Source: JBCDBD01 sp039184335 (GTDB lineage Bacteria; Bacteroidota; Bacteroidia; Flavobacteriales; Flavobacteriaceae). From it: a stretch of DNA of 64,000 bases. The stretch covers positions 6,868 to 70,867 of the forward strand of contig JBCDBD010000012.1 in NCBI GenBank assembly GCA_039184335.1, read 5' to 3'. The position numbers were made by a program, and so were the translations under genes. Under the pieces are notes generated by a model, which was not told where the DNA came from, ran no database searches, and worked only from the letters and a program-made list of their open reading frames with translations. How positions within the stretch are numbered: position 1 is the first letter of the stretch; every line of letters begins with the position of its first letter. Below, piece by piece: positions 7,824-16,042 of this stretch.

Positions 7824-8607
7824 ACTTAAAAATTTGAAATCGATTCCTCCTTTTTATGGCGATATTGTCTCAATTTTACAGCAAATTGTATTGATGGGCG
7901 ATATTTGGGGCAAGGCCCTTTTAGATTATCAATTGGGCAACTATCAAGAAGATATTGTCACCTATTCTTCGTTGGATGAAGAAGACGTGATTCCCTTACC
8001 CTACCTATTCAGGAACTTTGACGAGATGCCGATGTTAGAGCAAAAAGCACTGCTTCGCTGTGAGGGGCATGTTCTTGATATTGGTTGTGGTGCTGGAAGC
8101 CACAGCCTTTACCTACAAGAAAAGGGGTATGTGGTCACCTCACTTGATGTATCTGCCGGAGCGATTGCAACCTGCAAACTGAGAGGCATAAAAAATAGGG
8201 TTGAAAATTCAGTTTTAGCTTATTCAGGCACAAAATTTGATACCCTATTGCTGTTGATGAACGGTATTGGAATTGTGGGCCATTTGGCAAATATGGAGGT
8301 GTATCTGCAACATTTCAAGACCCTTTTAAAACCTGAAGGGCAGATTTTGTTGGATTCCAGCGATATCATTTACATGTTTGCAAAAGATGCTGATGGTGGT
8401 CATTGGATCCCCAATGACAAGGGTTATTACGGGGAAGTAACTTTTCAAATGGTGTACAAAGGGGCTGAAAGTGGTTTTTTTCAATGGTTGTATCTTGATT
8501 TCAATACCCTTCAAAATGCAGCCCGAGCCAACGGGTACGATTGCGAACTCGTAAGCCATGGAAAACATTACGACTATTTGGCCAGGCTTACCTTGGCTTC
8601 ATACTAG
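7816..8607 (+). CDS. Class I SAM-dependent methyltransferase
   Basis: A 263-residue Rossmann-fold methyltransferase. Motif I is VLDIGCGAGSHSLYL near residue 95, followed by VTSLDVSAGAI (motif post-I with the acidic residue that binds the SAM ribose) and LLLLMNGIGIVG in place of motif IV. The N-terminal 80 residues (GDIWGKALLDYQLG and so on) are typical of a flavobacterial subgroup annotated only as methyltransferase. The ATG at 7816 is the first one that does not run through the YkgJ-like gene; the longer open frame from 7720 is antisense to it. The substrate is unknown. Confidence 0.82.
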   Translation: MHKLKNLKSIPPFYGDIVSILQQIVLMGDIWGKALLDYQLGNYQEDIVTYSSLDEEDVIPLPYLFRNFDEMPMLEQKALLRCEGHVLDIGCGAGSHSLYLQEKGYVVTSLDVSAGAIATCKLRGIKNRVENSVLAYSGTKFDTLLLLMNGIGIVGHLANMEVYLQHFKTLLKPEGQILLDSSDIIYMFAKDADGGHWIPNDKGYYGEVTFQMVYKGAESGFFQWLYLDFNTLQNAARANGYDCELVSHGKHYDYLARLTLASY

Positions 8608-8645
8608 AAGCGATGTATTGTCCGTTTTACTAAAAATCAAATGCT

Positions 8646-9449
8646 ATGAAAAAATATTTGTGTGCTCCCCTGGTGCTTTTGTTGGTCTTCACGATTGGAT
8701 GTTCAGGAGATGACAACCAAAACAATGGTTCAAGTAATCCCGTTGCAGACAATCCAACCAATTTTTTGGATATTGGGGCATCGGCCAATGACCTATTGTC
8801 CAATACCAATTTTGATGCCTTGGTGATTGAAGTAGCCTATGTATCTGGATTTCGCCCAACCAACGAAACCATGACGAATTTTGAAGACTACATACGTGAG
8901 CGAACGTTCAAACAAAATATAGAAATTGTATATCGAGAGTTGCCCTCGCCCAATGAAGAAACACTGACCTTACAAGAAATATCAGATTTGGAAATTGAAA
9001 ACAGGACCATATATAACGACGGTACCACAATAGCCGTTTATATTTATTTTGCCGATGCAGCCTCTGAAACTGATGACGAGGATGAGGGATTGGTCACCTT
9101 GGGTGCTGTTTATAGAAACACCTCAATGGTCATCTATGAACAGACAGTACAGATACTTGAAGGGCTCAGCCCTACCATTTCGATAACCGATGTGGAAACG
9201 GCGACCCTCAATCATGAATTTGGGCATTTGCTCGGATTGGTCAATCTGGGCACCCCTTTGACCAATGCGCACGAAGATCCCGAAGCAGAAGGCCATTGTG
9301 ATATTGACGGATGTTTGATGCAAGCCGAGCTAGAGTTTGGCGGTGCAATGATGCGTCTTTTGGAAAGCAGGACATCTAAAGGTTTGGTTGCCATTCCCGT
9401 ATTGGATGCCGAGTGTATTTTAGATCTGCAAAACAATGGTGGCCGTTAA
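8646..9449 (+). CDS. Lipoprotein metalloprotease-like protein (HExxHxxGxxN)
   Basis: A 267-residue lipoprotein with lipobox FTIGC (Cys 19). The zinc motif HEFGHLLGLVNLG begins at His 190 and is followed by a C-x-x-x-x-C pair in HCDIDGCLMQ, a layout close to metzincin-type proteases seen in Bacteroidota. The first half is a beta-rich region of no clear family. Membrane-anchored proteolysis at the outer membrane or periplasm is the likely role; the substrate is unknown. The gene stands alone, 38 bp after the methyltransferase, and converges with queE. Confidence 0.75.
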   Translation: MKKYLCAPLVLLLVFTIGCSGDDNQNNGSSNPVADNPTNFLDIGASANDLLSNTNFDALVIEVAYVSGFRPTNETMTNFEDYIRERTFKQNIEIVYRELPSPNEETLTLQEISDLEIENRTIYNDGTTIAVYIYFADAASETDDEDEGLVTLGAVYRNTSMVIYEQTVQILEGLSPTISITDVETATLNHEFGHLLGLVNLGTPLTNAHEDPEAEGHCDIDGCLMQAELEFGGAMMRLLESRTSKGLVAIPVLDAECILDLQNNGGR

Positions 9450-9457
9450 TGCAACAC

Positions 9458-10090
9458 TTAAGGAATATTCAAATATTTATGGGTCTGCAATGATACCCTC
9501 CACCTGGGGTTTTGCATCACATAGTCGACAATCAATGGCGTAACTTTCTCACGTACGCTCCATTCAGGCTGCAGGTACAAGATGCAGTTTGGGCCTACTT
9601 GGGCGGCATGTTCCTCTGCAAATTTAAAATCGTGTTTGTTGTATACGATGACCTTGAGTTCATGGGCCTTTTGGTGGATATCACCCATGGGCAGTTTGTT
9701 TTTTTTGGGAGATAGGCAGATCCAGTCCCAAACCCCGGTCAGTGGGTACGCTCCTGAGGTTTCTATATGTATTTGCAAGCCTTTTGCCTTTAAGGAATGT
9801 GTTAGCGGCCCCATATCCCAGGTCAATGGCTCCCCTCCGGTAACCACTATGGTGCTGGAATAATCGGCAGCATTGGCGATGATACTTTCAATAGCCGTAG
9901 GCGGATGGGTCTCCGCATTCCAGCTTTCTTTGACATCACACCAGTGACAACCCACATCACAACCCCCAATTCGAATAAAATACGCTGCTGTACCCTTATG
10001 GAAACCTTCACCTTGAATGGTATAGAACTCTTCCATAAGTGGAAGCACCAACCCTTTATCCACCAAATCCATGACATTTTCTGTGACCAT
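9458..10090 (-). CDS. queE: 7-carboxy-7-deazaguanine synthase (radical SAM)
   Basis: A 210-residue radical SAM enzyme of queuosine (preQ0) biosynthesis, converting 6-carboxytetrahydropterin to 7-carboxy-7-deazaguanine. It shows FYTIQGEGFHKGTAAYFIR at the start, the iron-sulfur motif CDVGCHWCD (CxxxCxxC), VVTGGEPL for SAM binding, and the C-terminal LQPEW block. ATG 10090 is chosen because a -7 box begins 5 bases upstream and the longer frame to 10123 would run through that promoter. Other queuosine genes are not in the window. It is convergent with the metalloprotease gene. Confidence 0.93.
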   Translation of the reverse strand: MVTENVMDLVDKGLVLPLMEEFYTIQGEGFHKGTAAYFIRIGGCDVGCHWCDVKESWNAETHPPTAIESIIANAADYSSTIVVTGGEPLTWDMGPLTHSLKAKGLQIHIETSGAYPLTGVWDWICLSPKKNKLPMGDIHQKAHELKVIVYNKHDFKFAEEHAAQVGPNCILYLQPEWSVREKVTPLIVDYVMQNPRWRVSLQTHKYLNIP

Positions 10091-10094
10091 GGTG

Positions 10095-10102
10095 CAAAGA
10101 TA
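10095..10102 (-). promoter_or_regulatory. -7 promoter element of queE
   Basis: TATCTTTG on the minus strand, 4 bases before the queE ATG. It implies a leaderless transcript. Confidence 0.6.
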
Positions 10103-10105
10103 GTA

Positions 10106-10170
10106 CCCTGCCAACTCCCCCACAAGGAGGAAAACCTACTCCCTCTCGTCAAGGGAGGGTTGGGCAGGGG
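10106..10170. repeat. REP-like inverted intergenic repeat overlapping a gene end
   Basis: Imperfect inverted repeat with arms 10106-10121 (CCCTGCCAACTCCCCC) and 10153-10169 (GGGAGGGTTGGGCAGGG), and an inner pair around AAGGAGG / CCCTC. This G/C-rich, strand-symmetric pattern looks like the short dispersed intergenic repeats of marine flavobacteria. Its right half is translated as the last residues of the RidA-like protein; its left half lies 15 bases before the queE start. Only one copy is in the window. Confidence 0.6.
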
Positions 10171-10621
10171 CCCTGACGGCAATCACATCAATTTCAATCT
10201 TGGCATTTCTGGCAAGTCCGCTCGCAGCAAAAGTGGTACGCGCAGGTTTGTTTGTAAAATATGGGACATATACCTCATTGAAGGCCCCAAAATCGTCCAT
10301 GGTACTTAAGATCACAGTGCACTTTACGACATTGTCCAAGGTCATACCGTGCTGTTGCAATACCTCTTTAATGTTGTTTATGGCTTGTTTGGTCTCTGCC
10401 TTGATACCCCCAACAACCATGGTTCTCGTACTATGGTCCATACCGATCTGTCCGGCCAAGAAGAAAAGGTTGCCCGCCTCAACAGCATCGCTAAAAGGTG
10501 CATTCTGCTTCTTTACTTCGTGGGACTTGTGAAAAGTGATTTCTGTTTCTTCTTGGGAATAGGTGAATTTTATGGCCCCGACCATTAAAACAGTAAGTAA
10601 AAAATATCGAAATGGTTTCAT
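10136..10621 (-). CDS. RidA (YjgF/UK114) family protein with an export signal
   Basis: A 161-residue protein. Residues 1-24 (MKPFRYFLLTVLMVGAIKFT then YSQ) are a signal peptide, unusual for the mostly cytosolic RidA family. The rest is a RidA domain: FSDAVEAGNLFFLAGQIG, ETKQAINNIKEVL, DNVVKCTVIL, and the C-terminal PARTTFAASGLARNAKIEID with the Arg and Glu-type active-site region; RidA hydrolyses reactive enamine/imine intermediates. The natural family end is about DVIAVR; the following APAQPSLDERE is encoded by the inverted repeat at 10106-10170. ATG 10621 is chosen since a -7 box is at 10643-10650. A periplasmic role is inferred. Confidence 0.83.
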   Translation of the reverse strand: MKPFRYFLLTVLMVGAIKFTYSQEETEITFHKSHEVKKQNAPFSDAVEAGNLFFLAGQIGMDHSTRTMVVGGIKAETKQAINNIKEVLQQHGMTLDNVVKCTVILSTMDDFGAFNEVYVPYFTNKPARTTFAASGLARNAKIEIDVIAVRAPAQPSLDERE

Positions 10622-10642
10622 AGCCGTATTTTTAGATTTGCT

Positions 10643-10650
10643 CAAAATTA
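10643..10650 (-). promoter_or_regulatory. -7 promoter element of the RidA-like gene
   Basis: TAATTTTG on the minus strand, 21 bases before the ATG at 10621. The in-frame alternative start at 10645 lies inside it and is rejected on that ground. A weaker plus-strand box (TATTTTTA, 10654-10661) for the DUF853 gene is next to it. Confidence 0.5.
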
Positions 10651-10677
10651 CCCTATTTTTATCGGAAATTGAATCTG

Positions 10678-12192
10678 ATGCGCAACAAGGAAGATTTCTT
10701 TGCCCATATCGAGAAAGGGTATGCCACCACAGGGGAACATCTCACTTTCGGTGCGGGCATGGTCGATGGTAAAACTGTGAAAGGTGCTTTTGTAAAAGCC
10801 CCTCTCAAGACCCTCAACCGTCATGGCCTTATTGCAGGTGCAACGGGCACGGGCAAAACAAAGACCCTACAGGTAATGGCCGAAAACCTTTCTGAAAAAG
10901 GAATTCCCGTGTTGCTGATGGACTTGAAAGGTGATATAAGCGGTATTGCCCAACCAAGTCCGGGACATGCAAAAATCGATGAGCGTCACGAAAAAATCGG
11001 GCTTCCCTTTGAAGCCAAGGGATTTCCTGTTGAAATACTGACCCTTTCTGAACAGGACGGGGTACGATTACGGGCCACGGTATCGGAATTTGGACCGGTC
11101 TTGCTTTCCCGGATTTTAGACCTCACCGTCACCCAAGAAGGTATTGTTGCCGTGGTCTTTAAATATTGTGATGACAATAAACTCCCTTTACTGGACTTAA
11201 AGGATTTTAAGAAGGTGCTGCAATATGCGACTGGGGAAGGGAAGAAAGAATTTCAAGCTGCTTACGGACGTATCTCTACCAGTTCAACGGGCACCATCTT
11301 ACGAAAGATCATAGAACTGGAGCAACAGGGGGCTGAACAATTTTTCGGCGAAAAATCGTTTGAGGTGGATGATTTGGTCCGGATAAACGAAAATGGCCTT
11401 GGTTATATCAACATCATCCGCTTGACCGACATACAGGACCGCCCCAAATTGTTCTCTACCTTTATGTTGAGCTTGCTCGCCGAAATTTATTCCACATTTC
11501 CTGAACAGGGTGATAGTGATCGGCCCGAATTGATCTTATTTATTGACGAGGCCCATCTGATCTTTAAGGAAGCTTCAAAAGCACTTTTAGAACAGATTGA
11601 AAGCATCGTAAAATTGATACGCTCGAAAGGTATTGGGCTGTACTTCGTCACCCAAAACCCTACCGATGTGCCCGATGCGGTTTTGTCACAGTTGGGGCTG
11701 AAAGTGCAACATGCCCTTCGCGCTTTCACCGCAAAAGACAGAAAGGCCATTAAACTCACCGCAGAAAACTACCCCGATTCTGAATTCTATAACACAAAAA
11801 AGGTGTTGACTTCACTGGGTATTGGCGAAGCCCTGATTTCGGCCCTGGATGAAAAAGGACGACCTACCCCATTGGCCGCGACCCTACTCCGTGCACCGAT
11901 GAGCCGTATGGACGTGCTGACCGATAGTGAACTCAAAGAAGCCATAAGCACATCGAAACTGGTCAAAAAATACAATGATGACATCGACAGGGAAAGCGCA
12001 TACGAAATCTTGAACGATAAAATCGTACAAGCCGAACGGGAAGCCGAAAAAGAGAAGGAACGAAAAGCAACTACTAGAAAAAGAACCACATCATCACGAA
12101 GAAGTACACGAATGAACCCCGTAGTGAAAGTGTTGACCAGTGCCACTTTCATACGTGGGGTCCTCGGGGTTTTGAAAAAAGTGATCCGATAA
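10678..12192 (+). CDS. HerA-like ATPase, DUF853 (YjgR) family
   Basis: A 504-residue P-loop ATPase. The Walker A motif is GATGTGKTKT at about residue 57-66, Walker B is LILFIDEAHLIF near residue 290, and the sensor-like GLYFVTQNP follows. This is the DUF853/HerA-helicase superfamily, related to DNA-pumping ATPases; the cellular role of the YjgR branch is not established. The last 70 residues are charged and basic (REAEKEKERKATTRKRTTSS), likely disordered. ATG 10678 is preferred to TTG 10669. The downstream lipoprotein gene starts 8 bases after the stop and is probably co-transcribed. Confidence 0.88.
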   Translation: MRNKEDFFAHIEKGYATTGEHLTFGAGMVDGKTVKGAFVKAPLKTLNRHGLIAGATGTGKTKTLQVMAENLSEKGIPVLLMDLKGDISGIAQPSPGHAKIDERHEKIGLPFEAKGFPVEILTLSEQDGVRLRATVSEFGPVLLSRILDLTVTQEGIVAVVFKYCDDNKLPLLDLKDFKKVLQYATGEGKKEFQAAYGRISTSSTGTILRKIIELEQQGAEQFFGEKSFEVDDLVRINENGLGYINIIRLTDIQDRPKLFSTFMLSLLAEIYSTFPEQGDSDRPELILFIDEAHLIFKEASKALLEQIESIVKLIRSKGIGLYFVTQNPTDVPDAVLSQLGLKVQHALRAFTAKDRKAIKLTAENYPDSEFYNTKKVLTSLGIGEALISALDEKGRPTPLAATLLRAPMSRMDVLTDSELKEAISTSKLVKKYNDDIDRESAYEILNDKIVQAEREAEKEKERKATTRKRTTSSRRSTRMNPVVKVLTSATFIRGVLGVLKKVIR

Positions 12193-12200
12193 CAAGCCAG

Positions 12201-12755
12201 ATGAAAAAAATTACCGCGGTAATAGCCGTTTTGATATGTTTATGGTGTGTGCAGTGCGCCGAAAAGGACACCACTTTTTTGATAACCCCTGAAAGGGTGG
12301 GTAAACTGGACAAGATCAGTTTGGTCAGCGACCTTGATTTGATCTACGCAAATGATTCTGTGGTCAAAGACACTTTTCGCCTCAACGTAGGATCAAAGAC
12401 CAGAAAAATAAAGATTTATGAAAAGGGGGGGAAACACTTATTGACCTTGACACCTAATCAAGATAGCATCCCCACCATTGAAAACATACAGATTTTCGAT
12501 CCACGCTTTCGCACCGCAAAGGGTATCGGTCTAAACGCCAACTTTAAGAAAATTCAAACCAACCATTCCATCAAAAAGATAGTGACCACACTCCACAGTG
12601 TTGTCATCTTTTTAAAGGACAGTGACATGTATTTCACCATCGACAAGCGTGAATTGCCGGCAAACCTTCGGTTCACCACATCATCCATAGAAGCTGTTCA
12701 AATACCCGATGAAGCCAAGATCAAATACTTTATGATCGGTTGGGACCAAAATTAA
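12201..12755 (+). CDS. Lipoprotein of unknown function
   Basis: A 184-residue protein with a signal peptide ending in CVQC (Cys 19), so probably a lipoprotein. The mature part is beta-rich and has no motif I recognise; it contains GKLDKISLVSDLDLIYANDS and ends IKYFMIGWDQN. It starts 8 bp after the DUF853 gene and likely shares its transcript, though nothing links their functions. Confidence 0.7.
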   Translation: MKKITAVIAVLICLWCVQCAEKDTTFLITPERVGKLDKISLVSDLDLIYANDSVVKDTFRLNVGSKTRKIKIYEKGGKHLLTLTPNQDSIPTIENIQIFDPRFRTAKGIGLNANFKKIQTNHSIKKIVTTLHSVVIFLKDSDMYFTIDKRELPANLRFTTSSIEAVQIPDEAKIKYFMIGWDQN

Positions 12756-12839
12756 ACCGATTTCCGCACTTGTTAATTTATTCCCAACCAGTAGCTTTCT
12801 GTTTTTCGTTTTGGCTATTTTATTGCAAAACCTGCCAAA

Positions 12840-13811
12840 ATGAAAACAAGATTTTTTACTGTACTGGCCTATTTTTTAATATTGTCAACCCATGGCCAAT
12901 ATCCTTTTGAACCTTCAATTGTGCATCCTTTCGGACTCCCAAACCCTGATGCACCAAAAGAGCTTTTGGATTTTGCCCCATTGATAGGAGAGTGCAACTG
13001 TACCTCTCAAGTGCGCAAAGCCGATCAAACTTGGGCCGAACCAGTACCTATGACCTGGCGGTTCAAATACATTATGAACGGGATGGCCATACAGGATGAA
13101 ACCCTGAAAACAGATGGCACCTATTCAGGAAGTATACGACAGTTTATTCCTGATAGTACACGTTGGTACGTGCACTACTATAGTTTTCAATCACCTTCGA
13201 CCAGCTTGCCGACATGGGAAGGCAACAGAACAACGGATGGAAAAATCGTGCTTTACCGTGAACAAAAGGCACCGAACGGTATGGACGGTTCGTATCGACT
13301 TACTTTTTATGCCATTAACGAGCAAGGTTTCAAATGGATTGGGGAATGGGTGGATCCCACGGCATCTGTTGTTTTTCCAACGTGGAAGATTGATTGCAGT
13401 AATGGAAAAATGGCTTCGAAATCGAAACATGAAATGGACAAAGCAAAGATCATTGAAGCATCTAACAACTTTTCAAAAGCGTACCGAAATGCCGATTTGG
13501 AGGCTCTTATGAATGTGTATACCGAAGACGCAAAAATATTTCCAACACGCCTTGACATTTTAGAGGGTGAGCAACTAAAGGAATATTGGACACCTAAAGA
13601 CAACGGTTATAAAATTGTTCATCATAAAATCACTTCTGAACAGCTCCAGTTTTTTGGCAATTATGCACATGACTATGGCTACTATGAAGGAAAGACCCAA
13701 AAACCTGATGGTACTGTCAATGATTGGAAAGGAAAATATGTGGTCATTTGGCGGAAAGAAAACGATCAATGGAAAATGTACCTTGATATCTGGAATGGGA
13801 TCAACAACTAA
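12840..13811 (+). CDS. Secreted two-domain protein: DUF1579-like barrel plus SnoaL/NTF2-like domain
   Basis: A 323-residue exported protein (signal peptide about 1-19, ending THGQ). Residues about 40-185 look like a DUF1579/lipocalin-type domain (FAPLIGECNCTS, TWRFKYIMNGMAIQDE, GKIVLYREQ). Residues about 205-320 form an NTF2/SnoaL-like domain of the kind that often has only a ligand pocket (NNFSKAYRNADLEALMNVYT, then VVIWRKENDQWKMYLDIWN). No catalytic residue can be named. The join of these two domains in one secreted chain is uncommon. Its stop overlaps that of the convergent HxlR-type gene by 3 bases. Confidence 0.7.
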   Translation: MKTRFFTVLAYFLILSTHGQYPFEPSIVHPFGLPNPDAPKELLDFAPLIGECNCTSQVRKADQTWAEPVPMTWRFKYIMNGMAIQDETLKTDGTYSGSIRQFIPDSTRWYVHYYSFQSPSTSLPTWEGNRTTDGKIVLYREQKAPNGMDGSYRLTFYAINEQGFKWIGEWVDPTASVVFPTWKIDCSNGKMASKSKHEMDKAKIIEASNNFSKAYRNADLEALMNVYTEDAKIFPTRLDILEGEQLKEYWTPKDNGYKIVHHKITSEQLQFFGNYAHDYGYYEGKTQKPDGTVNDWKGKYVVIWRKENDQWKMYLDIWNGINN

Positions 13812-14230
13812 GCTAGGCCATACTTTTCACGATTGGCCAGCACTTTTGGACTGTTCTGTTGCATCCATTCTGTAAGTTCAAGTAACCGTTCTACATACGA
13901 CTTGCCAAAATCGGTCAGACGGTATTCAACCCGTATGGGAACTTCGGCATAAGCCTTTCGAGAAATATAGCCATCGCCCTCAAGCACTTTCAGGCGTTGG
14001 CTCAAGACCTTGTTCGAAATACCGTACACGTATTTCTTTAGCTTATTGAAACGAAGCACTGGAAAATAGCCCAACCACAAAATGATCAAAATACTCCACT
14101 GATCAGAGGCCACCGACATCACGTCGCGTACCGGACATAGTTCAGGAGGGTGCTTGTAATCGAGATGCCCAAACATTTTTTCTAACTTTTCTACAGTACT
14201 AATCGCTTGATTTTCAGTTACAGTTTCCAT
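13808..14230 (-). CDS. HxlR-family winged-helix transcriptional regulator
   Basis: A 140-residue regulator. The HxlR pattern is clear: CPVRDVMSVASDQWSILIIL with the single conserved N-terminal Cys, then FNKLKKYVYGISNKVLSQRLKVLEGDGYI (recognition helix and wing) and VEYRLTDFGKS. Members with one Cys often sense aldehydes, quinones or oxidants through that thiol. ATG 14230 gives the normal length; the longer frame extends into the divergent hydrolase gene. It faces an alpha/beta hydrolase gene across a 97-bp gap with an inverted repeat, so that gene is a likely target. Confidence 0.88.
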   Translation of the reverse strand: METVTENQAISTVEKLEKMFGHLDYKHPPELCPVRDVMSVASDQWSILIILWLGYFPVLRFNKLKKYVYGISNKVLSQRLKVLEGDGYISRKAYAEVPIRVEYRLTDFGKSYVERLLELTEWMQQNSPKVLANREKYGLA

Positions 14231-14309
14231 GATTTCACTTGGTTTTGAATGGGTGACCCCTTTTATGCTATGAAATGAATACGTATTTTTAGTTTCAATT
14301 AAAGAGTAA

Positions 14310-14324
14310 GTTACAAAAAGTAAC
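14310..14324. promoter_or_regulatory. Possible HxlR-type operator
   Basis: Inverted repeat GTTAC-AAAAA-GTAAC ending 3 bases before the hydrolase ATG, in the divergent gap with the HxlR-type gene. Size and position fit an operator of a dimeric winged-helix regulator; this is inference. Confidence 0.35.
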
Positions 14325-14327
14325 CAA

Positions 14328-15167
14328 ATGAAAAAACTGATTGCCAAAGCTCTTCCCCTGATCTACGGAAAATATTTTAACCTCATTGCTTTAGTATGCC
14401 CTAAAAAAGCCGCAGAAAAAGCATTTACCCTTTTTTGCACCATACGAAAAGGTAGGGTACTGCCCAGACAAAAAGACTTTTTAGATAATGCCAAAGCTGA
14501 TGTGTTGCCCAGTGCAGGACATCAAATTCAAACTTATCAATGGCCAGGCAAAAAAGAAACCGTTCTTTTGGTACATGGGTGGGAGAGCAATGCGTTTAGG
14601 TGGCGTAATTTGATAGAAAAACTTAGAGCGGCCGATTTTAATGTTGTCGCATTTGACGCACCAGGCCACGGCAACTCTTCAGGGCAAATGCTCTATGTAC
14701 CACTTTATAGTGATTGTTTGCAAGATGTGATACAAAAGTACGACCCCAAGTATCTTGTCGGCCATTCGGTCGGGGGAATGACCATTTTATACAATGATCA
14801 CAAAAACCAAAATGCAAAAATCGAAAAAATGGTGACCATTGGCTCCCCGTCAGAGTTTTATGAAATCATGGACCATTTTCAAGATGTATTGAAATTCAAC
14901 CATCATGTCATGAAAGCGCTTGATGCTTACGTTTTTGAACGCTTTGCCATGCATATCAACGATTTTTCATCTTCGGTCTTTGTGGGTTCAAACACTAAAA
15001 AGGGATTGCTCTTTCATGACCGGTTGGACCAATTGGCACCTTACCACGCCTCTGAAAAAGTACATAAAGACTGGAAAGGCAGCAGGCTTGTATCAACGGA
15101 AGGATTGGGTCATTCGATGCACCAGGAAGAAGTGAACGACCAAATCATTGAATTTTTGGAGACTTAA
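14328..15167 (+). CDS. Alpha/beta hydrolase
   Basis: A 279-residue hydrolase. The oxyanion strand is VLLVHGWESNAFRW, the nucleophile elbow is GHSVGG with Ser 147, and the last block GLGHSMHQEE carries the catalytic His. DAPGHGNSSG marks the usual loop. The acid is likely in LLFHDRLDQLAP. Family members are esterases or related hydrolases; substrate unknown. It is divergent from an HxlR-type regulator, suggesting it is induced by a small toxic compound, and it is followed 34 bp later by a VOC protein, together resembling a detoxification set. Confidence 0.85.
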   Translation: MKKLIAKALPLIYGKYFNLIALVCPKKAAEKAFTLFCTIRKGRVLPRQKDFLDNAKADVLPSAGHQIQTYQWPGKKETVLLVHGWESNAFRWRNLIEKLRAADFNVVAFDAPGHGNSSGQMLYVPLYSDCLQDVIQKYDPKYLVGHSVGGMTILYNDHKNQNAKIEKMVTIGSPSEFYEIMDHFQDVLKFNHHVMKALDAYVFERFAMHINDFSSSVFVGSNTKKGLLFHDRLDQLAPYHASEKVHKDWKGSRLVSTEGLGHSMHQEEVNDQIIEFLET

Positions 15168-15201
15168 AAAAGATACGCTAATTTTCAACAAAGTATAGCT
15201 C

Positions 15202-15624
15202 ATGCATACCATCACTCCTTTTCATGTTGCGATTCCGGTTCACAACCTCGATGAATGTCGAACTTTTTACCGTGACGTTCTTGGTTGTGAAGAAGGTCGC
15301 AGCAGTGACCATTGGGTTGATTTTAATCTGTTTGGGCACCAAGTGGTCATTCACTATAAACCCAAGTCACAGGAACAACTGCATACCAATGCCGTAGATG
15401 GAAAAAATGTTCCCGTACCCCATTATGGTGTGGTATTGCCCTGGAAGACCTTTCATTCCTTTTCAAGGGAACTGCAAAACAAAAAGGTCAATTTCATCAT
15501 CGAACCGTATATTCGATTTCAGGGCGAGGTGGGAGAGCAGGCTACCATGTTCTTTTTAGACCCTGCGGGAAATGCCCTGGAATTCAAGGCTTTTAAAGAT
15601 ATGTCGCAACTTTTTGAAAAATAG
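15202..15624 (+). CDS. VOC (glyoxalase/bleomycin resistance/dioxygenase) superfamily protein
   Basis: A 140-residue single-chain VOC protein with two beta-alpha-beta-beta-beta units: FHVAIPVHNLDECRTFYRDVL and PHYGVVLPWKTFHSFSRELQ. Candidate metal ligands are the His in FHVAIP, the His in PHYGVV and the Glu in ALEFKAF. VOC enzymes act on dicarbonyls, catechols or antibiotics; which applies here cannot be seen. It follows the alpha/beta hydrolase with a short gap and probably belongs to the same transcript. Confidence 0.85.
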   Translation: MHTITPFHVAIPVHNLDECRTFYRDVLGCEEGRSSDHWVDFNLFGHQVVIHYKPKSQEQLHTNAVDGKNVPVPHYGVVLPWKTFHSFSRELQNKKVNFIIEPYIRFQGEVGEQATMFFLDPAGNALEFKAFKDMSQLFEK

Positions 15625-15673
15625 TCGCCAATCCTACTTTTTCGAAAGCCGAAGATTCACATCTCCCTCGGCC

Positions 15674-16042
15674 TCAATTTTCGGGCAATCCTTCACTAAC
15701 CCATTGATCAACAATATTTCTTGTGGCTACGGGTAAGAGACCATCTTGGGGCATGGGGTTTGCCGTACTGTTTATTCTTCCCACCAAATCCCTAGTCTCC
15801 ACTGAACTAACTACATCTTCATAGGTGGTCAGGGGCATGGGGGCCCCATTTGTGGGTGGGTTTGAATGGCATGATGTACAAGAGGCCGACATAATTGGCC
15901 GAATATCATCGTCATAGGTAACGGTAACCGATACCCCATCATCATCTTCTATTTGCACTAAATCATCTTCGCTATCGTTCGAACAGGCATTGCCCAAAAC
16001 AAGACAAAAGGCCAAGAGTGCAGGTTTCATAAGGTTTTTCAT
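15674..16042 (-). CDS. Small lipoprotein with a c-type heme motif
   Basis: A 122-residue protein with signal peptide and lipobox LGNAC (Cys 20), an acidic linker (SNDSEDDLVQIEDDDG), then IRPIMSASCTSCHSNPPTNG with one CxxCH heme-binding motif and a possible axial Met in TANPMPQDG. This matches the single-heme domain of small membrane-anchored cytochromes in Bacteroidota (planctomycete cytochrome C-like). It could pass electrons in the periplasm. ATG 16042 gives the proper signal sequence; an ATG seven codons earlier also exists. No redox partner is adjacent. Confidence 0.75.
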   Translation of the reverse strand: MKNLMKPALLAFCLVLGNACSNDSEDDLVQIEDDDGVSVTVTYDDDIRPIMSASCTSCHSNPPTNGAPMPLTTYEDVVSSVETRDLVGRINSTANPMPQDGLLPVATRNIVDQWVSEGLPEN

